64,000 bases of DNA. It comes from Fictibacillus marinisediminis (lineage in GTDB: Bacteria; Bacillota; Bacilli; Bacillales; Fictibacillaceae). The stretch is taken from assembly GCF_023149135.1 (NCBI RefSeq), contig NZ_JAIWJX010000002.1, positions 1,240,001-1,304,000 on the forward strand, in the 5' to 3' direction. How positions within the stretch are numbered: position 1 is the first letter of the stretch; each line of letters begins with the position of its first letter. Position numbers and translations under genes: made by a program. Below the pieces are notes generated by a model. That model was not told the DNA's origin and did not search any database. It worked only from the letters and a program-made list of their open reading frames with translations. Positions 1 to 7,968 of the stretch are shown here, piece by piece.

Positions 1-2
1 GT

Positions 3-464
3 TTTCCAGATGTCTATCCAACGAATAGAATTTACTTTAAGCAGTTACCGCATTTTAGATTTCTAGCTTTTAATGAGGAAAGTCAACTCATAGGACATGT
101 CGGACTGGATTACAGAGTGATGAATTTAAACGGAAAGCCCCTAAAAATACTCGGTGTAATTGATTTGTGTGTTTCGCAAAACGCCCGCTCACAGGGTATT
201 GGTTCGAGGCTGCTTTTAGAAATTGATAGGTTTTCTCAGGGACGCGATATTGATTTTATACTCTTATTTGCAGATAACATGAACTTATATTTAAGAAATG
301 GATATCAACCAGTTAGAAACAAATGCAAATGGATGCAAATTAATCATGAAACCCAAGTTACAAATGGTATAGGTACTGAACACATTGATGAATTAATGAT
401 TAAGCAAGTCGGTATGACAAATTGGAGGGAAGGGAATCTTGATTTATTAGGTTATCTTTATTGA
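3..464 (+). CDS. GNAT family N-acetyltransferase, 5' end outside window
   Basis: The reading frame is open from the left edge of the window, so the N-terminus is missing; 153 codons remain. The protein transfers an acetyl group from acetyl-CoA to an amine of unknown substrate. The fold is recognised from a central strand (LIGHVGLDYR), followed by ARSQGIGSRLL, which fits the acetyl-CoA pyrophosphate-binding motif A (Q/R-x-x-G-x-G/A). A later LYLRNGYQP segment matches the usual motif B region. An internal GTG at 117 could serve as a start, but it would cut away part of the core fold, so the upstream reading is preferred. A hairpin terminator follows. Confidence 0.8.
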   Translation, partial: FPDVYPTNRIYFKQLPHFRFLAFNEESQLIGHVGLDYRVMNLNGKPLKILGVIDLCVSQNARSQGIGSRLLLEIDRFSQGRDIDFILLFADNMNLYLRNGYQPVRNKCKWMQINHETQVTNGIGTEHIDELMIKQVGMTNWREGNLDLLGYLY

Positions 465-495
465 GCTATGGGGGAATAGCAGTGTTGCAGGAGAG

Positions 496-521
496 GAGCT
501 AGATTGATTAGCTCTTTTTTT
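496..521 (+). terminator. Rho-independent terminator after GNAT gene
   Basis: A six-base stem GAGCTA/TAGCTC encloses a seven-base loop and is followed by seven T. It closes the acetyltransferase transcript. About 160 bases without a gene follow before the helicase; no other feature was seen there. Confidence 0.7.
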
Positions 522-680
522 ATTGTACCAATGGACAGGATGATGATACAAACAAAAAACCATTTTATCATCTCATAGGTAGGTGGAGTCATTGATTTTA
601 TAAAACCTCGCATATTTTCGGGATTTTTACTATCATATAACTAGCAGAGTCGAAACATCCTGAGTAAGGAGCCAAAACAT

Positions 681-3600
681 TTGAATATCAAACTCAACCA
701 CAGCATCATCAAAGAAAAGTGCGGTACGGTCTCCTTCAAAAAAGGAGACTCTTTTTATCGAGCGGATAAAGTGTACTTTGAAAGTTACAATATGGATGCT
801 TGTAAAGCAGCAGTTACAGGAACACAGGAATTTCATGTCACCATTGAACGGGATATGAACGGAGGCTTTCGGTCGGAGTGCAGCTGTCCGACACTGGCTT
901 CATTTCAAAAGGATTGTCAGCACGTTGCAGCCGTTTTACTGGCGATTTACCATCACCAGCAACAAGGGACAGCTCCTCTGATTTCCGGTCGACATCTTTC
1001 TGAATCTCTGGAAAATCAAGAACTGACAGAAGATTTTCTGACACTTTTTAATGATCAGCACAAGCGATCAAGCAGGCATCAGCTTCATTTTGAAAAAAGG
1101 CAAGTGCTTGATGTGGAGTTTACCTGCAAACCCGTGGAGGTAAGCAAAGGACAAACCGTTTTAGGCCTAGAGGTGAAAATCGGTCCGGTTAAAGTGCAGC
1201 ACATCCGGGACTTTCTTCAACGTGTGGAAGAAGGGAATACCAGCCCGCTTTCCCTTTCATTCACATTTGATCCGTGCCTCCATTGCTTTCAAATGGAAAA
1301 CGATGCTGTACTTCAACAGCTTATAAAAGCCATGCATGATGAACAGGTATATATCGATGAACTGTTAGACCGGCCGAATGAGGTTACTCATAACAACACC
1401 TTATTTATCTCCCCTTCTTCTTGGGACATGCTGCTGCCTTTGCTTGAGAAAGCACCATGGGTAAAGCTGGAGTATGGCAACACGTATAGAAGGTTTCGGA
1501 CATCGAAAGAACCGCTGTCTCTACAGTTTGACTTTGGAGAGGCGCAAGGAAATAGCTATCATTTGAAGATTGAAGGACTAAAGCAGATGGTCGTGTTGCA
1601 TTCCTATCGCTCTGTCCTTTCAGCAGGAAAACTGTTTCAGTTAAAAAGTGATGACTGCTCACGCCTTTCAGAACTGAAACGAATGCTGGATGCATCAAGA
1701 ACGAATGTCATCCCGATTTCTCAGAAGCAGATGGGGATTTTTTTAGAAAAAGTCATTCCAGGCTTGAAACGCCTCGGGGAAGTTCACGTATCTCGTGCGA
1801 TCACCGAGCAATTTGCCAAGATACCGTTAACGGCAAAACTATATTTGGATCGTGTAAAGAATCGACTCCTTGCCGGGCTGGAGTTTCATTATGATAATAT
1901 CGTCATTGATCCATTGGTCAGGCGTGATCTTCAGGAAAACTCCAAACTTATCAGAGATGTGGAGAAAGAGGAAATGATACTCAGGCTAATGGAGGAAAGC
2001 TCGTTTGCCAAGACAGATGGCGGATATTTTTTGCATAATGAAGAGCTGGAATATGAGTTTTTATATGATGTTGTTCCTAAACTTCAAAAGATCGCCCAAA
2101 TCTATGCAACCACCTCTGTGAGAAATCGTATTTTCAGAGAGAATGCACGGCCGCAGATTAGAGTAAAGCTCAAAAAAGAACGGACCAATTGGCTGGAATT
2201 CAAATTTGATATCGATGGTATTCCTGAAGGACAAATACGAGATGTTCTTTTAGCACTCGAGGAGAAAAGAAAATATTTCCGTTTGAGAAACGGCTCGCTG
2301 CTTTCTTTAGAAACTAGGGAATTTGAAGAAATTCAACGTTTTCTGTATGCCTTGCCTGTTCCAAATCATGATCTGGAAAATGGCCTCAATCTACCTTTCA
2401 TTCAGGGAATGCAAATGCTTGATACTGCTGAGGATCGTACGTTTGATTTGGAGAAATCCTTCCTTCAATTCTTGGAAAACCTGCAAAATCCGGGCAGCTT
2501 GGCATTCGAGGTCCCTGTAAACTTGGAACCGATCTTGCGAGATTATCAAGTACAAGGATACCAATGGATGAAAACACTTGCCAGCTATGGATTTGGCGGG
2601 ATCCTTGCTGATGATATGGGATTGGGAAAAACGCTGCAAAGCATCACATTCATCGTATCGGTGCTTCAGAATATTCGTGAAAAGAAGTCTCCGGTCTTAA
2701 TTGTCTGCCCGTCTTCTTTAACGTACAACTGGCTGAGTGAAATGAAAAAATTCGCTCCGGACATACAATCTGTGGTGGTTGATGGCGGTAAAGCAGAGAG
2801 ATTAGCATTCATTAAGGAAGCATTGGATCATGATGTTATCATCACCTCTTATCCCTTGTTGCGCAAGGACATCGGGTGGTATGAGAAACAAGCTTTTCAC
2901 ACGGTATTTTTTGATGAGGCACAGGCTTTTAAAAATCCTGTGACGCAAACAGCACGAGCTGTGAAGAAGATCCAGGCAAATCATCGATTCGCGCTTACAG
3001 GTACACCAGTGGAGAATTCGCTGGAAGAACTGTGGTCGATCTTTCATGTTGTCTTTCCTGAGCTATTGCGAGGATTAAAGGAATTTAGTAATCTTCCAAA
3101 GAAAACCATTACACGAAGAATCTCTCCATTCTTGCTGCGGAGGTTAAAAGAGGATGTACTGATGGAGCTTCCTGAAAAAACAGAGTCCATGGAATCGGTG
3201 GCATTGCTTCCTGAACAGAAGAAACTGTATGCAGCCTATTTGGCGAAGCTGAGGCACGACACACTAAAGCATCTGGACAAAGATACACTTCGGAAAAATC
3301 GCATCAAAATCCTTGCTGGTTTGACGCGTTTACGGCAGATTTGCTGCCATCCGGCTTTATTTGTAGACAGTTACAAAGGGACATCAGGGAAATTCAAGCA
3401 GCTCATGCAGATTGTAGAGGAATCCAAGCTATCTGGAAGAAGGGTGCTGATCTTCTCTCAATTTACGAAAATGCTGGAGTTTATAGGAAGGGAATTAGCG
3501 AACCAAGGCCTTCCTTTTTTCTATCTGGATGGACAAACTCCCTCCATGGAACGGGTAGAGCTATGCAATCAATTCAATTCAGGTGAACGTGATCTATTTC

Positions 3601-3896
3601 TCATTTCCTTGAAAGCGGGAGGGACGGGCCTTAACTTGACAGGTGCTGATACAGTCATTCTTTATGATATATGGTGGAACCCTGCTGTCGAGGACCAGGC
3701 AGCTGACCGTGCCCATCGGATGGGGCAGACCAATGCTGTACAGGTCATCAAACTCGTTACCCGAGGTACAATCGAAGAAAAAATGAATGAATTGCAAGAG
3801 AAAAAGAAGGATCTCATTGAAGAGATTATTGGCGTTGGGGAGAAGCCGGCTTCGTCCCTTACTGAAGAAGATATTCGGGAAATTTTGATGCTATAG
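681..3896 (+). CDS. ywqA: SNF2-family DEAD/DEAH helicase with N-terminal SWIM zinc finger (YwqA-like)
   Basis: This 1071-residue protein is a Swi2/Snf2-type ATPase expected to translocate on double-stranded DNA or remodel nucleoprotein. The N-terminus carries a SWIM zinc finger with C67-x-C69 and C79-x-H81. A long SNF2-associated region follows, and the C-terminal half holds both helicase lobes. Walker A is DDMGLGKT near residues 644-651, the Walker B box is DEAQ near 744, and motif VI is DQAADRAHRMGQ near 1005. Translation starts at TTG 681, ten bases after AAGGA. Bacillus YwqA has this size and order; its exact role is unknown, though DNA repair or chromosome maintenance is plausible. It is monocistronic with its own terminator. 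Confidence 0.9.
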   Translation: MNIKLNHSIIKEKCGTVSFKKGDSFYRADKVYFESYNMDACKAAVTGTQEFHVTIERDMNGGFRSECSCPTLASFQKDCQHVAAVLLAIYHHQQQGTAPLISGRHLSESLENQELTEDFLTLFNDQHKRSSRHQLHFEKRQVLDVEFTCKPVEVSKGQTVLGLEVKIGPVKVQHIRDFLQRVEEGNTSPLSLSFTFDPCLHCFQMENDAVLQQLIKAMHDEQVYIDELLDRPNEVTHNNTLFISPSSWDMLLPLLEKAPWVKLEYGNTYRRFRTSKEPLSLQFDFGEAQGNSYHLKIEGLKQMVVLHSYRSVLSAGKLFQLKSDDCSRLSELKRMLDASRTNVIPISQKQMGIFLEKVIPGLKRLGEVHVSRAITEQFAKIPLTAKLYLDRVKNRLLAGLEFHYDNIVIDPLVRRDLQENSKLIRDVEKEEMILRLMEESSFAKTDGGYFLHNEELEYEFLYDVVPKLQKIAQIYATTSVRNRIFRENARPQIRVKLKKERTNWLEFKFDIDGIPEGQIRDVLLALEEKRKYFRLRNGSLLSLETREFEEIQRFLYALPVPNHDLENGLNLPFIQGMQMLDTAEDRTFDLEKSFLQFLENLQNPGSLAFEVPVNLEPILRDYQVQGYQWMKTLASYGFGGILADDMGLGKTLQSITFIVSVLQNIREKKSPVLIVCPSSLTYNWLSEMKKFAPDIQSVVVDGGKAERLAFIKEALDHDVIITSYPLLRKDIGWYEKQAFHTVFFDEAQAFKNPVTQTARAVKKIQANHRFALTGTPVENSLEELWSIFHVVFPELLRGLKEFSNLPKKTITRRISPFLLRRLKEDVLMELPEKTESMESVALLPEQKKLYAAYLAKLRHDTLKHLDKDTLRKNRIKILAGLTRLRQICCHPALFVDSYKGTSGKFKQLMQIVEESKLSGRRVLIFSQFTKMLEFIGRELANQGLPFFYLDGQTPSMERVELCNQFNSGERDLFLISLKAGGTGLNLTGADTVILYDIWWNPAVEDQAADRAHRMGQTNAVQVIKLVTRGTIEEKMNELQEKKKDLIEEIIGVGEKPASSLTEEDIREILML

Positions 3897-3921
3897 AAAT
3901 ATGATTGTTGCTAATAACGAG

Positions 3922-3954
3922 GCACTGCTGGATTGATTCCAGCGGTGCTTTATT
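3922..3954 (+). terminator. Terminator of the SNF2 helicase gene
   Basis: A ten-base stem (GCACTGCTGG with CCAGCGGTGC, one T-G pair) with a seven-base loop is followed by TTTATT. It lies 25 bases after the helicase stop and before the 21-bp repeat array. Confidence 0.75.
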
Positions 3955-3984
3955 GTATGTTCTTTTATGAAAATGACGTGATAT

Positions 3985-4098
3985 GCAAGTAATCCTTGTC
4001 GAACCGCAAGTAACGGCTGTGAAATCGCAAGTAAACTCTGTCGAACCGCAAGTAAACGGGCCAAAGCCGCAAGTAAACCCGCTTAAACCCGCAAGTAA
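3985..4098 (+). repeat. Six-copy 21-bp periodic array with GCAAGTAA core
   Basis: GCAAGTAA occurs at 3985, 4006, 4027, 4048, 4069 and 4091, so the spacing is 21, 21, 21, 21 and 22 bases. Several copies are preceded by CC and by a GTCGAA or AAA segment; the bases between cores vary. Two helical turns per unit would place every core on the same DNA face. Because 21 is a multiple of three, an ORF from ATG 3983 to TAA 4141 (52 codons) reads through it as a PQVN-type heptad repeat. That ORF has no convincing ribosome binding site. A second array of similar design but different core lies at 50301-50389. Confidence 0.85.
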
Positions 4099-4143
4099 CG
4101 ACCCAAACCATCCATTGGGTTTTCTGTCTCTGCTAAAATAACG

Positions 4144-4173
4144 TTCTGTTCAGAAAGATAAGTGGATTATAAT
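4144..4173 (+). promoter_or_regulatory. Possible sigma-A promoter for the hydrolase gene
   Basis: A perfect TATAAT lies at 4168-4173, with a weak -35-like TTCTGT about 18 bases upstream. It covers the in-frame GTG at 4162, which supports starting the hydrolase at ATG 4210 instead. Only the -10 element is strong. Confidence 0.4.
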
Positions 4174-4209
4174 GGAAAGTATCGTTCTGTAAAAAGAGGA
4201 GGAATCGAG

Positions 4210-4986
4210 ATGCCAGAAGCAAAGATAAACGGAATTCAACTGTATTACGAAGAGTATGGAAGCGGCCATCCCTTTATTCTATTGCATGGGCTTGGCGGTG
4301 ATCATCAGATGTTCGGCCATGAAATTGAACAATTAAAAGCACACTATCGTGTCATTGCCCTTGATTCAAGAGGGCATGGCAAGTCGGAAAAAGTTCCTCA
4401 GTATACGATGGAAGATCATATTCAGGATGTGATCGGCTTAATGGATCACCTGCTAATTAAAAAAACAAACATTTTGGGAGCTTCCATGGGCAGTTACGTT
4501 GCTCAAGGGGTGGCGATTGCTGTGCCAGAACGTGTGGAGAAGCTGATTCTGGTTGTTGCCAAGGCGTTTGGGAAAACCTCGTCAACAGCAAGGCTCCTGG
4601 CTGAACATGCAGATGAAGTGAAGGGTCTTACGCAAGAGGAACAAATGTATGCTCTCTCAAAATATATTTTTCATGACCTGCAGGCGGTGGGTGAATGGTC
4701 TCAAAAGCTTGCGGTTAATGTCCCTGTGCTGACTTTCGAACAGCAGGAGGCTGCCAACAGAGCCCTGGAAAACTTTGATTTCCGTCCGGAATTACATAAG
4801 ATCACTGCGAATACCCTTTTGATCAGTGGGAAATATGACGGTTTGAATCCTCCAAAGGATGGAAAAGAAGTGGCCAGTCTGATTCAGAAATCATGCTTCG
4901 AGGAGTTTGAGAAATCCGGGCATGCGCCGAGCGTGGAAGAGCCGAAACGTTATACAGAAGTAATCAATAACTTTTTAAGATCTTAA
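4210..4986 (+). CDS. Alpha/beta hydrolase
   Basis: This 258-residue cytoplasmic protein has the alpha/beta hydrolase fold of esterases and C-C bond hydrolases related to 3-oxoadipate enol-lactonase. The oxyanion region is HGLGG at 26-30, the nucleophile elbow is GASMGS with Ser92, the acid is probably the Asp in SGKYDG near 209, and the catalytic His is in SGHAPS near 237. ATG 4210 follows AGAGGAGGA by six bases and was chosen over an in-frame GTG at 4162, which would sit upstream of a TATAAT box. It has no signal peptide and no operon partner. The substrate cannot be read from the sequence. Confidence 0.85.
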   Translation: MPEAKINGIQLYYEEYGSGHPFILLHGLGGDHQMFGHEIEQLKAHYRVIALDSRGHGKSEKVPQYTMEDHIQDVIGLMDHLLIKKTNILGASMGSYVAQGVAIAVPERVEKLILVVAKAFGKTSSTARLLAEHADEVKGLTQEEQMYALSKYIFHDLQAVGEWSQKLAVNVPVLTFEQQEAANRALENFDFRPELHKITANTLLISGKYDGLNPPKDGKEVASLIQKSCFEEFEKSGHAPSVEEPKRYTEVINNFLRS

Positions 4987-5078
4987 TCCCCAACTTTTAT
5001 AGTAAAATTTTCCAAATGATTGTATAGTTAAAATGAAAGGATGCATAAAGTTTTTAAAGTTGGAGGGTAGGGGCGGGC

Positions 5079-5408
5079 ATGAAAAATTATTCAGTTGCAT
5101 TGTCTATTATTTGTTTAGCCATAGGAATCACAGCGGGAAGCTGGTTTATATCTGACGCACTTAGCAGCCCCAAAGCAATCCATACAACAACCGGGGAAAC
5201 TGCTCAAAAGCAACTATTAACACAGTCGGAGTTAGCGGGATATCTAGGGTTAACTGCAGAAGAAGTTAAGAAACTGGGTCCTCAACTAGATAGCGGAGAT
5301 GACCTTGAGAGTGAGCTTCCATTTATTAAAGTGGGGAGCACGGTGTATTTCCCCAAAAAAGGAGTTGATAAATGGCTGCGAGAAACGCAATCCATGATCA
5401 TTCAATAG
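5079..5408 (+). CDS. Membrane-anchored small protein with excisionase-like HTH domain
   Basis: This 109-residue protein begins with one hydrophobic segment (about residues 5-28) that should anchor it in the membrane. The rest, starting near LLTQSELAGYLGLTAEEV, resembles the helix-turn-helix 17/excisionase-family DNA-binding fold: a helical pair followed by a GSTVYFPKKGVDKWL wing. Such anchored Xis-like proteins are common in Bacillaceae, and their role is not known. A GGAGG-type site precedes ATG 5079. The next gene, another small membrane protein, starts 28 bases downstream, so the two probably form an operon. The domain call is by eye and tentative. Confidence 0.65.
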   Translation: MKNYSVALSIICLAIGITAGSWFISDALSSPKAIHTTTGETAQKQLLTQSELAGYLGLTAEEVKKLGPQLDSGDDLESELPFIKVGSTVYFPKKGVDKWLRETQSMIIQ

Positions 5409-5436
5409 TTTCAATTAAGCAATAGGAGGTGGATGC

Positions 5437-5643
5437 ATGGCAGTGAGCAGAAATGCTAAGACCATAATTCTTGTTATTTTAGGTTTTGTCATTGTGATTT
5501 TTGCTCTTCAGAGAATGGGGATAGATGCTCATTTTGCTTTTTATCATGTTGTTCCCTTTTTAACGGCCTATATTCTTCCCTGGATTGCCCTCTATTGGCT
5601 GATCCGGCTGGTCAAAGTGATAGAATCCAAGAATTACAATTAA
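5437..5643 (+). CDS. Small membrane protein, two predicted transmembrane helices
   Basis: This 68-residue hydrophobic protein has membrane segments at about 9-27 and 36-57, and a short basic/polar tail. ATG 5437 follows AGGAGGTGG. It sits just downstream of the anchored HTH protein and upstream of a hairpin terminator, so the two genes are probably co-transcribed. I do not recognise a family and cannot assign a function. The good ribosome binding site, terminator and hydrophobic pattern support a real gene. Confidence 0.65.
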   Translation: MAVSRNAKTIILVILGFVIVIFALQRMGIDAHFAFYHVVPFLTAYILPWIALYWLIRLVKVIESKNYN

Positions 5644-5672
5644 GAAGGCTGCATGAAGCAGTCTTCTTTTTA
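5642..5672 (+). terminator. Terminator after the small membrane protein gene
   Basis: An 11-base stem (AAGAAGGCTGC with GCAGTCTTCTT, one G-T pair) encloses a five-base loop and is followed by TTTT. It overlaps the stop codon of the upstream gene. Confidence 0.7.
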
Positions 5673-5814
5673 ATGGAAAAGTGATTCCGCAGCAATGGCT
5701 GGGATAAATGCCAGCCAATGGCTGGTAACATATCGCTCATGCAGAAGGAAAAGCAAGGATGACAGCGAAAGTAAAGATTTGTAGATATAGAATGGGATAA
5801 AAGGAGAGAGCGCA

Positions 5815-6480
5815 ATGGAGGAAACGTGGAGTATTGTCGATGCTTATTTCAGCTCAAAGCTTCATGGAGCTGATCCGGATTTGGACTATGTTCTGAAAGC
5901 CAACAGTGAGGCAGGTTTACCGTCAATTGATGTCTCACCCAGTCAAGGGAAGTTTCTTTATCTGCTGACCAAGCTAAAAGGAGCAAAACACATCCTTGAA
6001 ATTGGTACGCTTGGCGGCTACAGCAGTATTTGGATGGCACGTGCGCTGCCGGAAGACGGACGTCTCATTACCTTGGAATACAGCCAAAAGCATGCAGATG
6101 TAGCAAGAGAGAACATCAGGAAAGCAGGAATGGACCACAAAATTGAAGTTCTTGTAGGTCCTGCCCTTGAATCTTTGCCAACGCTTAAGGAAAAAGGATT
6201 CTCTTTTTTTGACTTTATTTTTATTGATGCAGATAAGCCAAACAACCCAAACTACTTAAAATGGGCACTTATGCTTTCCAAGCCAGGTACAGTAATCATT
6301 GGGGACAACGTAGTGCGTGACGGAGAAGTAGTGGATGGCAACAGTCAGGATTCCAGTGTGCTGGGTTCACGAGCATTGATGGACCTGTTGGCCAATGAGC
6401 CAAGGATCGAAGCGACAGCGATGCAGACGGTAGGAAGCAAAGGCTACGATGGGTTTGTTTTTGGCATAGTAAAAGAGTGA
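5815..6480 (+). CDS. SAM-dependent O-methyltransferase, class I
   Basis: This 221-residue protein belongs to the cation-dependent catechol/caffeoyl-CoA O-methyltransferase family (methyltransferase_3), with YrrM-like relatives in Bacillus. It should transfer a methyl group from S-adenosylmethionine to a hydroxyl on a small aromatic or related substrate. The SAM motif I is ILEIGTLGGYSS near 60-71, motif II is the LITLEYS strand near 84-90, and the metal/substrate region is DFIFIDADKPNN near 133-144. AAGGAGAG lies seven bases before ATG 5815. The gene stands alone, and the true acceptor is unknown. Length and motifs are normal for the family. Confidence 0.85.
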   Translation: MEETWSIVDAYFSSKLHGADPDLDYVLKANSEAGLPSIDVSPSQGKFLYLLTKLKGAKHILEIGTLGGYSSIWMARALPEDGRLITLEYSQKHADVARENIRKAGMDHKIEVLVGPALESLPTLKEKGFSFFDFIFIDADKPNNPNYLKWALMLSKPGTVIIGDNVVRDGEVVDGNSQDSSVLGSRALMDLLANEPRIEATAMQTVGSKGYDGFVFGIVKE

Positions 6481-6599
6481 GGGAAGCACATATGATCGAA
6501 CTTCGGAAAATAACACTGACAAACCATAGAAAAAAGACTCGGGAATATTGGATTGATTTATAGAAGAAAAAGCCAACGCATGAACCATTGGCCATTTAT

Positions 6600-7121
6600 T
6601 TACCAGCCTGACCGCTGGCGGAGCGACGTGATATGAGCGATATGATGACGGCTATGCCAGGAATACAACCCGATGTTCTGCGCTAGTGTTACAACTCCGG
6701 AATCGGGATGAGTGAATGTCTTTTCAAGATCAGCAGTGGTTAACGATTTAAGCAGTACGATCCAGCGTTCGTGGAGAGCTTCCAGCAATTGAATGGAAAC
6801 CGCAATCGGGAGTATAGAATCAGGCAGCTCGGCCCATTGATCTTCCTTGTAAGGCCTGATGACTGGATTCTCTTCTGTGAGCGCCAGTTTAAAGCGTGTA
6901 TAGCTGTTAAGGTGGCTATCAGGCAAGTGATGGACAACCTGCCTTACTGTCCAGCCTCCAGGACGATAAGGAGTATCCAATTGTTCTTCTGTAAGATCGT
7001 TAACTGCTTCTTTCAGTTGATTAGGCGCTGACTCAATGTCATGGATCCATTCTTCAATCTTTTTCGCTGTAATGTCTTGATCTAGTGCAAATAAGCCAAC
7101 CGGATAGCGTAAATCTATCAT
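6600..7121 (-). CDS. yfiT: YfiT-like DinB-fold putative metal-dependent hydrolase / bacillithiol transferase
   Basis: This 173-residue protein matches the YfiT branch of the DinB/bacillithiol-transferase superfamily, four-helix bundles with a three-histidine metal site. Visible ligand candidates are H64-H65 and H70 in VVHHLPDSH, and H156, H159-H160 and H163 in WHSRHHIAH. The opening region with YPVG and the WTVRQVVHH segment are typical of YfiT. Family members conjugate the thiol bacillithiol to electrophiles or act as metal hydrolases; the substrate here is unknown. TGAGGAGT precedes ATG 7121. It is transcribed opposite to its neighbours and is one of three DinB-fold genes in the window. Confidence 0.8.
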   Translation of the reverse strand: MIDLRYPVGLFALDQDITAKKIEEWIHDIESAPNQLKEAVNDLTEEQLDTPYRPGGWTVRQVVHHLPDSHLNSYTRFKLALTEENPVIRPYKEDQWAELPDSILPIAVSIQLLEALHERWIVLLKSLTTADLEKTFTHPDSGVVTLAQNIGLYSWHSRHHIAHITSLRQRSGW

Positions 7122-7230
7122 TATTCGTTACTCCTCACTTAACTTAGTAGAAAGTCATCTATTACTATTATACATAAGCATGCAGGTTGTGGATTAAAGT
7201 GATCGTTAATTTAAATATGCAGGGAGTTGA

Positions 7231-7629
7231 GTGGAAATGTCCAAAGTAACACCTTTTTTAATGTTCGAAGGCCAAGCAGAGGAAGCGATGAACTTTTATG
7301 TTTCACTCTTTGATGATTCAGAGATTACAAAGATTACTCGATACGGTGCAAATGAGGGAGGAGCAGAAGGTTCAGTAATGAAGGCGGAGTTCAGCTTAAA
7401 CGGGCAGCGGTTTCTCTGTATCGACAGCAGTGTGAAGCATGAATTTACCTTTACACCTTCAATCTCTATGTATGTAACCTGTGATACAGAAGAAGAGATT
7501 GATAGAGTATTTCAGAAATTGTCAGAGGACGGACAAGTCTTAATGCCGCTAGGCTCCTATCCATTTAGCAGGAAGTTTGGCTGGACATCGGACAAGTTCG
7601 GCGTATCTTGGCAGCTGACCCTAGCGTGA
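7231..7629 (+). CDS. VOC superfamily protein, PhnB/YjdN-like
   Basis: This protein of about 132 residues is a single vicinal-oxygen-chelate domain of the PhnB/3-demethylubiquinone-methyltransferase-like type. It starts with the usual TPFLMFEGQAEEAMNFY and ends with the signature KFGWTSDKFGVSWQL. No enzymatic activity is firmly established for this branch, and metal ligands are often degenerate. Two starts are possible: GTG 7231, only four bases after AGGGAG, and ATG 7237, ten bases after it. The difference is two residues. A 50-bp palindromic repeat follows immediately downstream. Confidence 0.8.
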   Translation: MEMSKVTPFLMFEGQAEEAMNFYVSLFDDSEITKITRYGANEGGAEGSVMKAEFSLNGQRFLCIDSSVKHEFTFTPSISMYVTCDTEEEIDRVFQKLSEDGQVLMPLGSYPFSRKFGWTSDKFGVSWQLTLA

Positions 7630-7632
7630 CAT

Positions 7633-7682
7633 GGTGCCAGGCACCCCAATTACACAAGTGTGTAATTCAGGTGCCTGGCACC
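7633..7682. repeat. 50-bp nested palindrome with GGTGCCAGGCACC arms
   Basis: The outer arm GGTGCCAGGCACC (7633-7645) is the exact reverse complement of GGTGCCTGGCACC (7670-7682). Inside lies a second perfect inverted repeat, AATTACACA (7648-7656) with TGTGTAATT (7659-7667), around an AG loop. Each outer arm is itself nearly palindromic. It begins four bases after the VOC stop codon. From memory, GGTGCC(A/T)GGCACC elements recur in Bacillaceae intergenic DNA, so this may be one copy of a dispersed repeat. There is no T-run, so a simple terminator is less likely. Confidence 0.85.
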
Positions 7683-7741
7683 TAGAGTTGAATCGAAGAC
7701 GATTAAGGAGAGTTTATGGAGCCATTTGTACAAGAAACGAA

Positions 7742-7963
7742 ATGAAGACAATTTCTGAGGAAGAATCAGTATCTACAGTTAGCTGTACATTTAATCCTCC
7801 AGCAGATCACAAGAAGAATGAAGCATTTGAGAAAAAGCATGGACTTACTCTGCCCGTTGATTATAAAGCCTTTCTTGTTTTGCATGAAGGAGCAGCTTTT
7901 TGGAATTGGCCGATTTTTACAGCTGAAAATTTTTATAACAAAGATAATAGTGAAAGAGTGTAA
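7742..7963 (+). pseudogene. Truncated SMI1/KNR4 (SUKH) family remnant
   Basis: The frame reads NEAFEKKHGLTLPVDYKAFL then LHEGAAFWNWPIF, a recognisable SUKH core (normally E..L...LP.dY..FL...nG). It is only 73 codons from ATG 7742 and stops soon after the core, while family members usually have about 130-150 residues. A good ribosome binding site (AAGGAG) and ATG at 7716 read nine codons in another frame and stop at an ATGA overlap with 7742. This suggests an old frameshift near the start. SUKH proteins are often immunity proteins of contact-dependent toxins; no partner toxin is adjacent. The upstream palindrome may mark a rearrangement point. Confidence 0.6.
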
Positions 7964-7968
7964 AAAGC

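Noticed and set aside
3983..4141. Treating the 52-codon heptad-repeat ORF as a definite gene
   Set aside because: There is no ribosome binding site, and the repeat nature at DNA level explains the open frame; kept as a finding only.
6492..6563. 23-codon ORF starting MIELRKIT, like some GNAT N-termini
   Set aside because: Too short, with no ribosome binding site and no continuation in any frame; at most a trace of a lost acetyltransferase.
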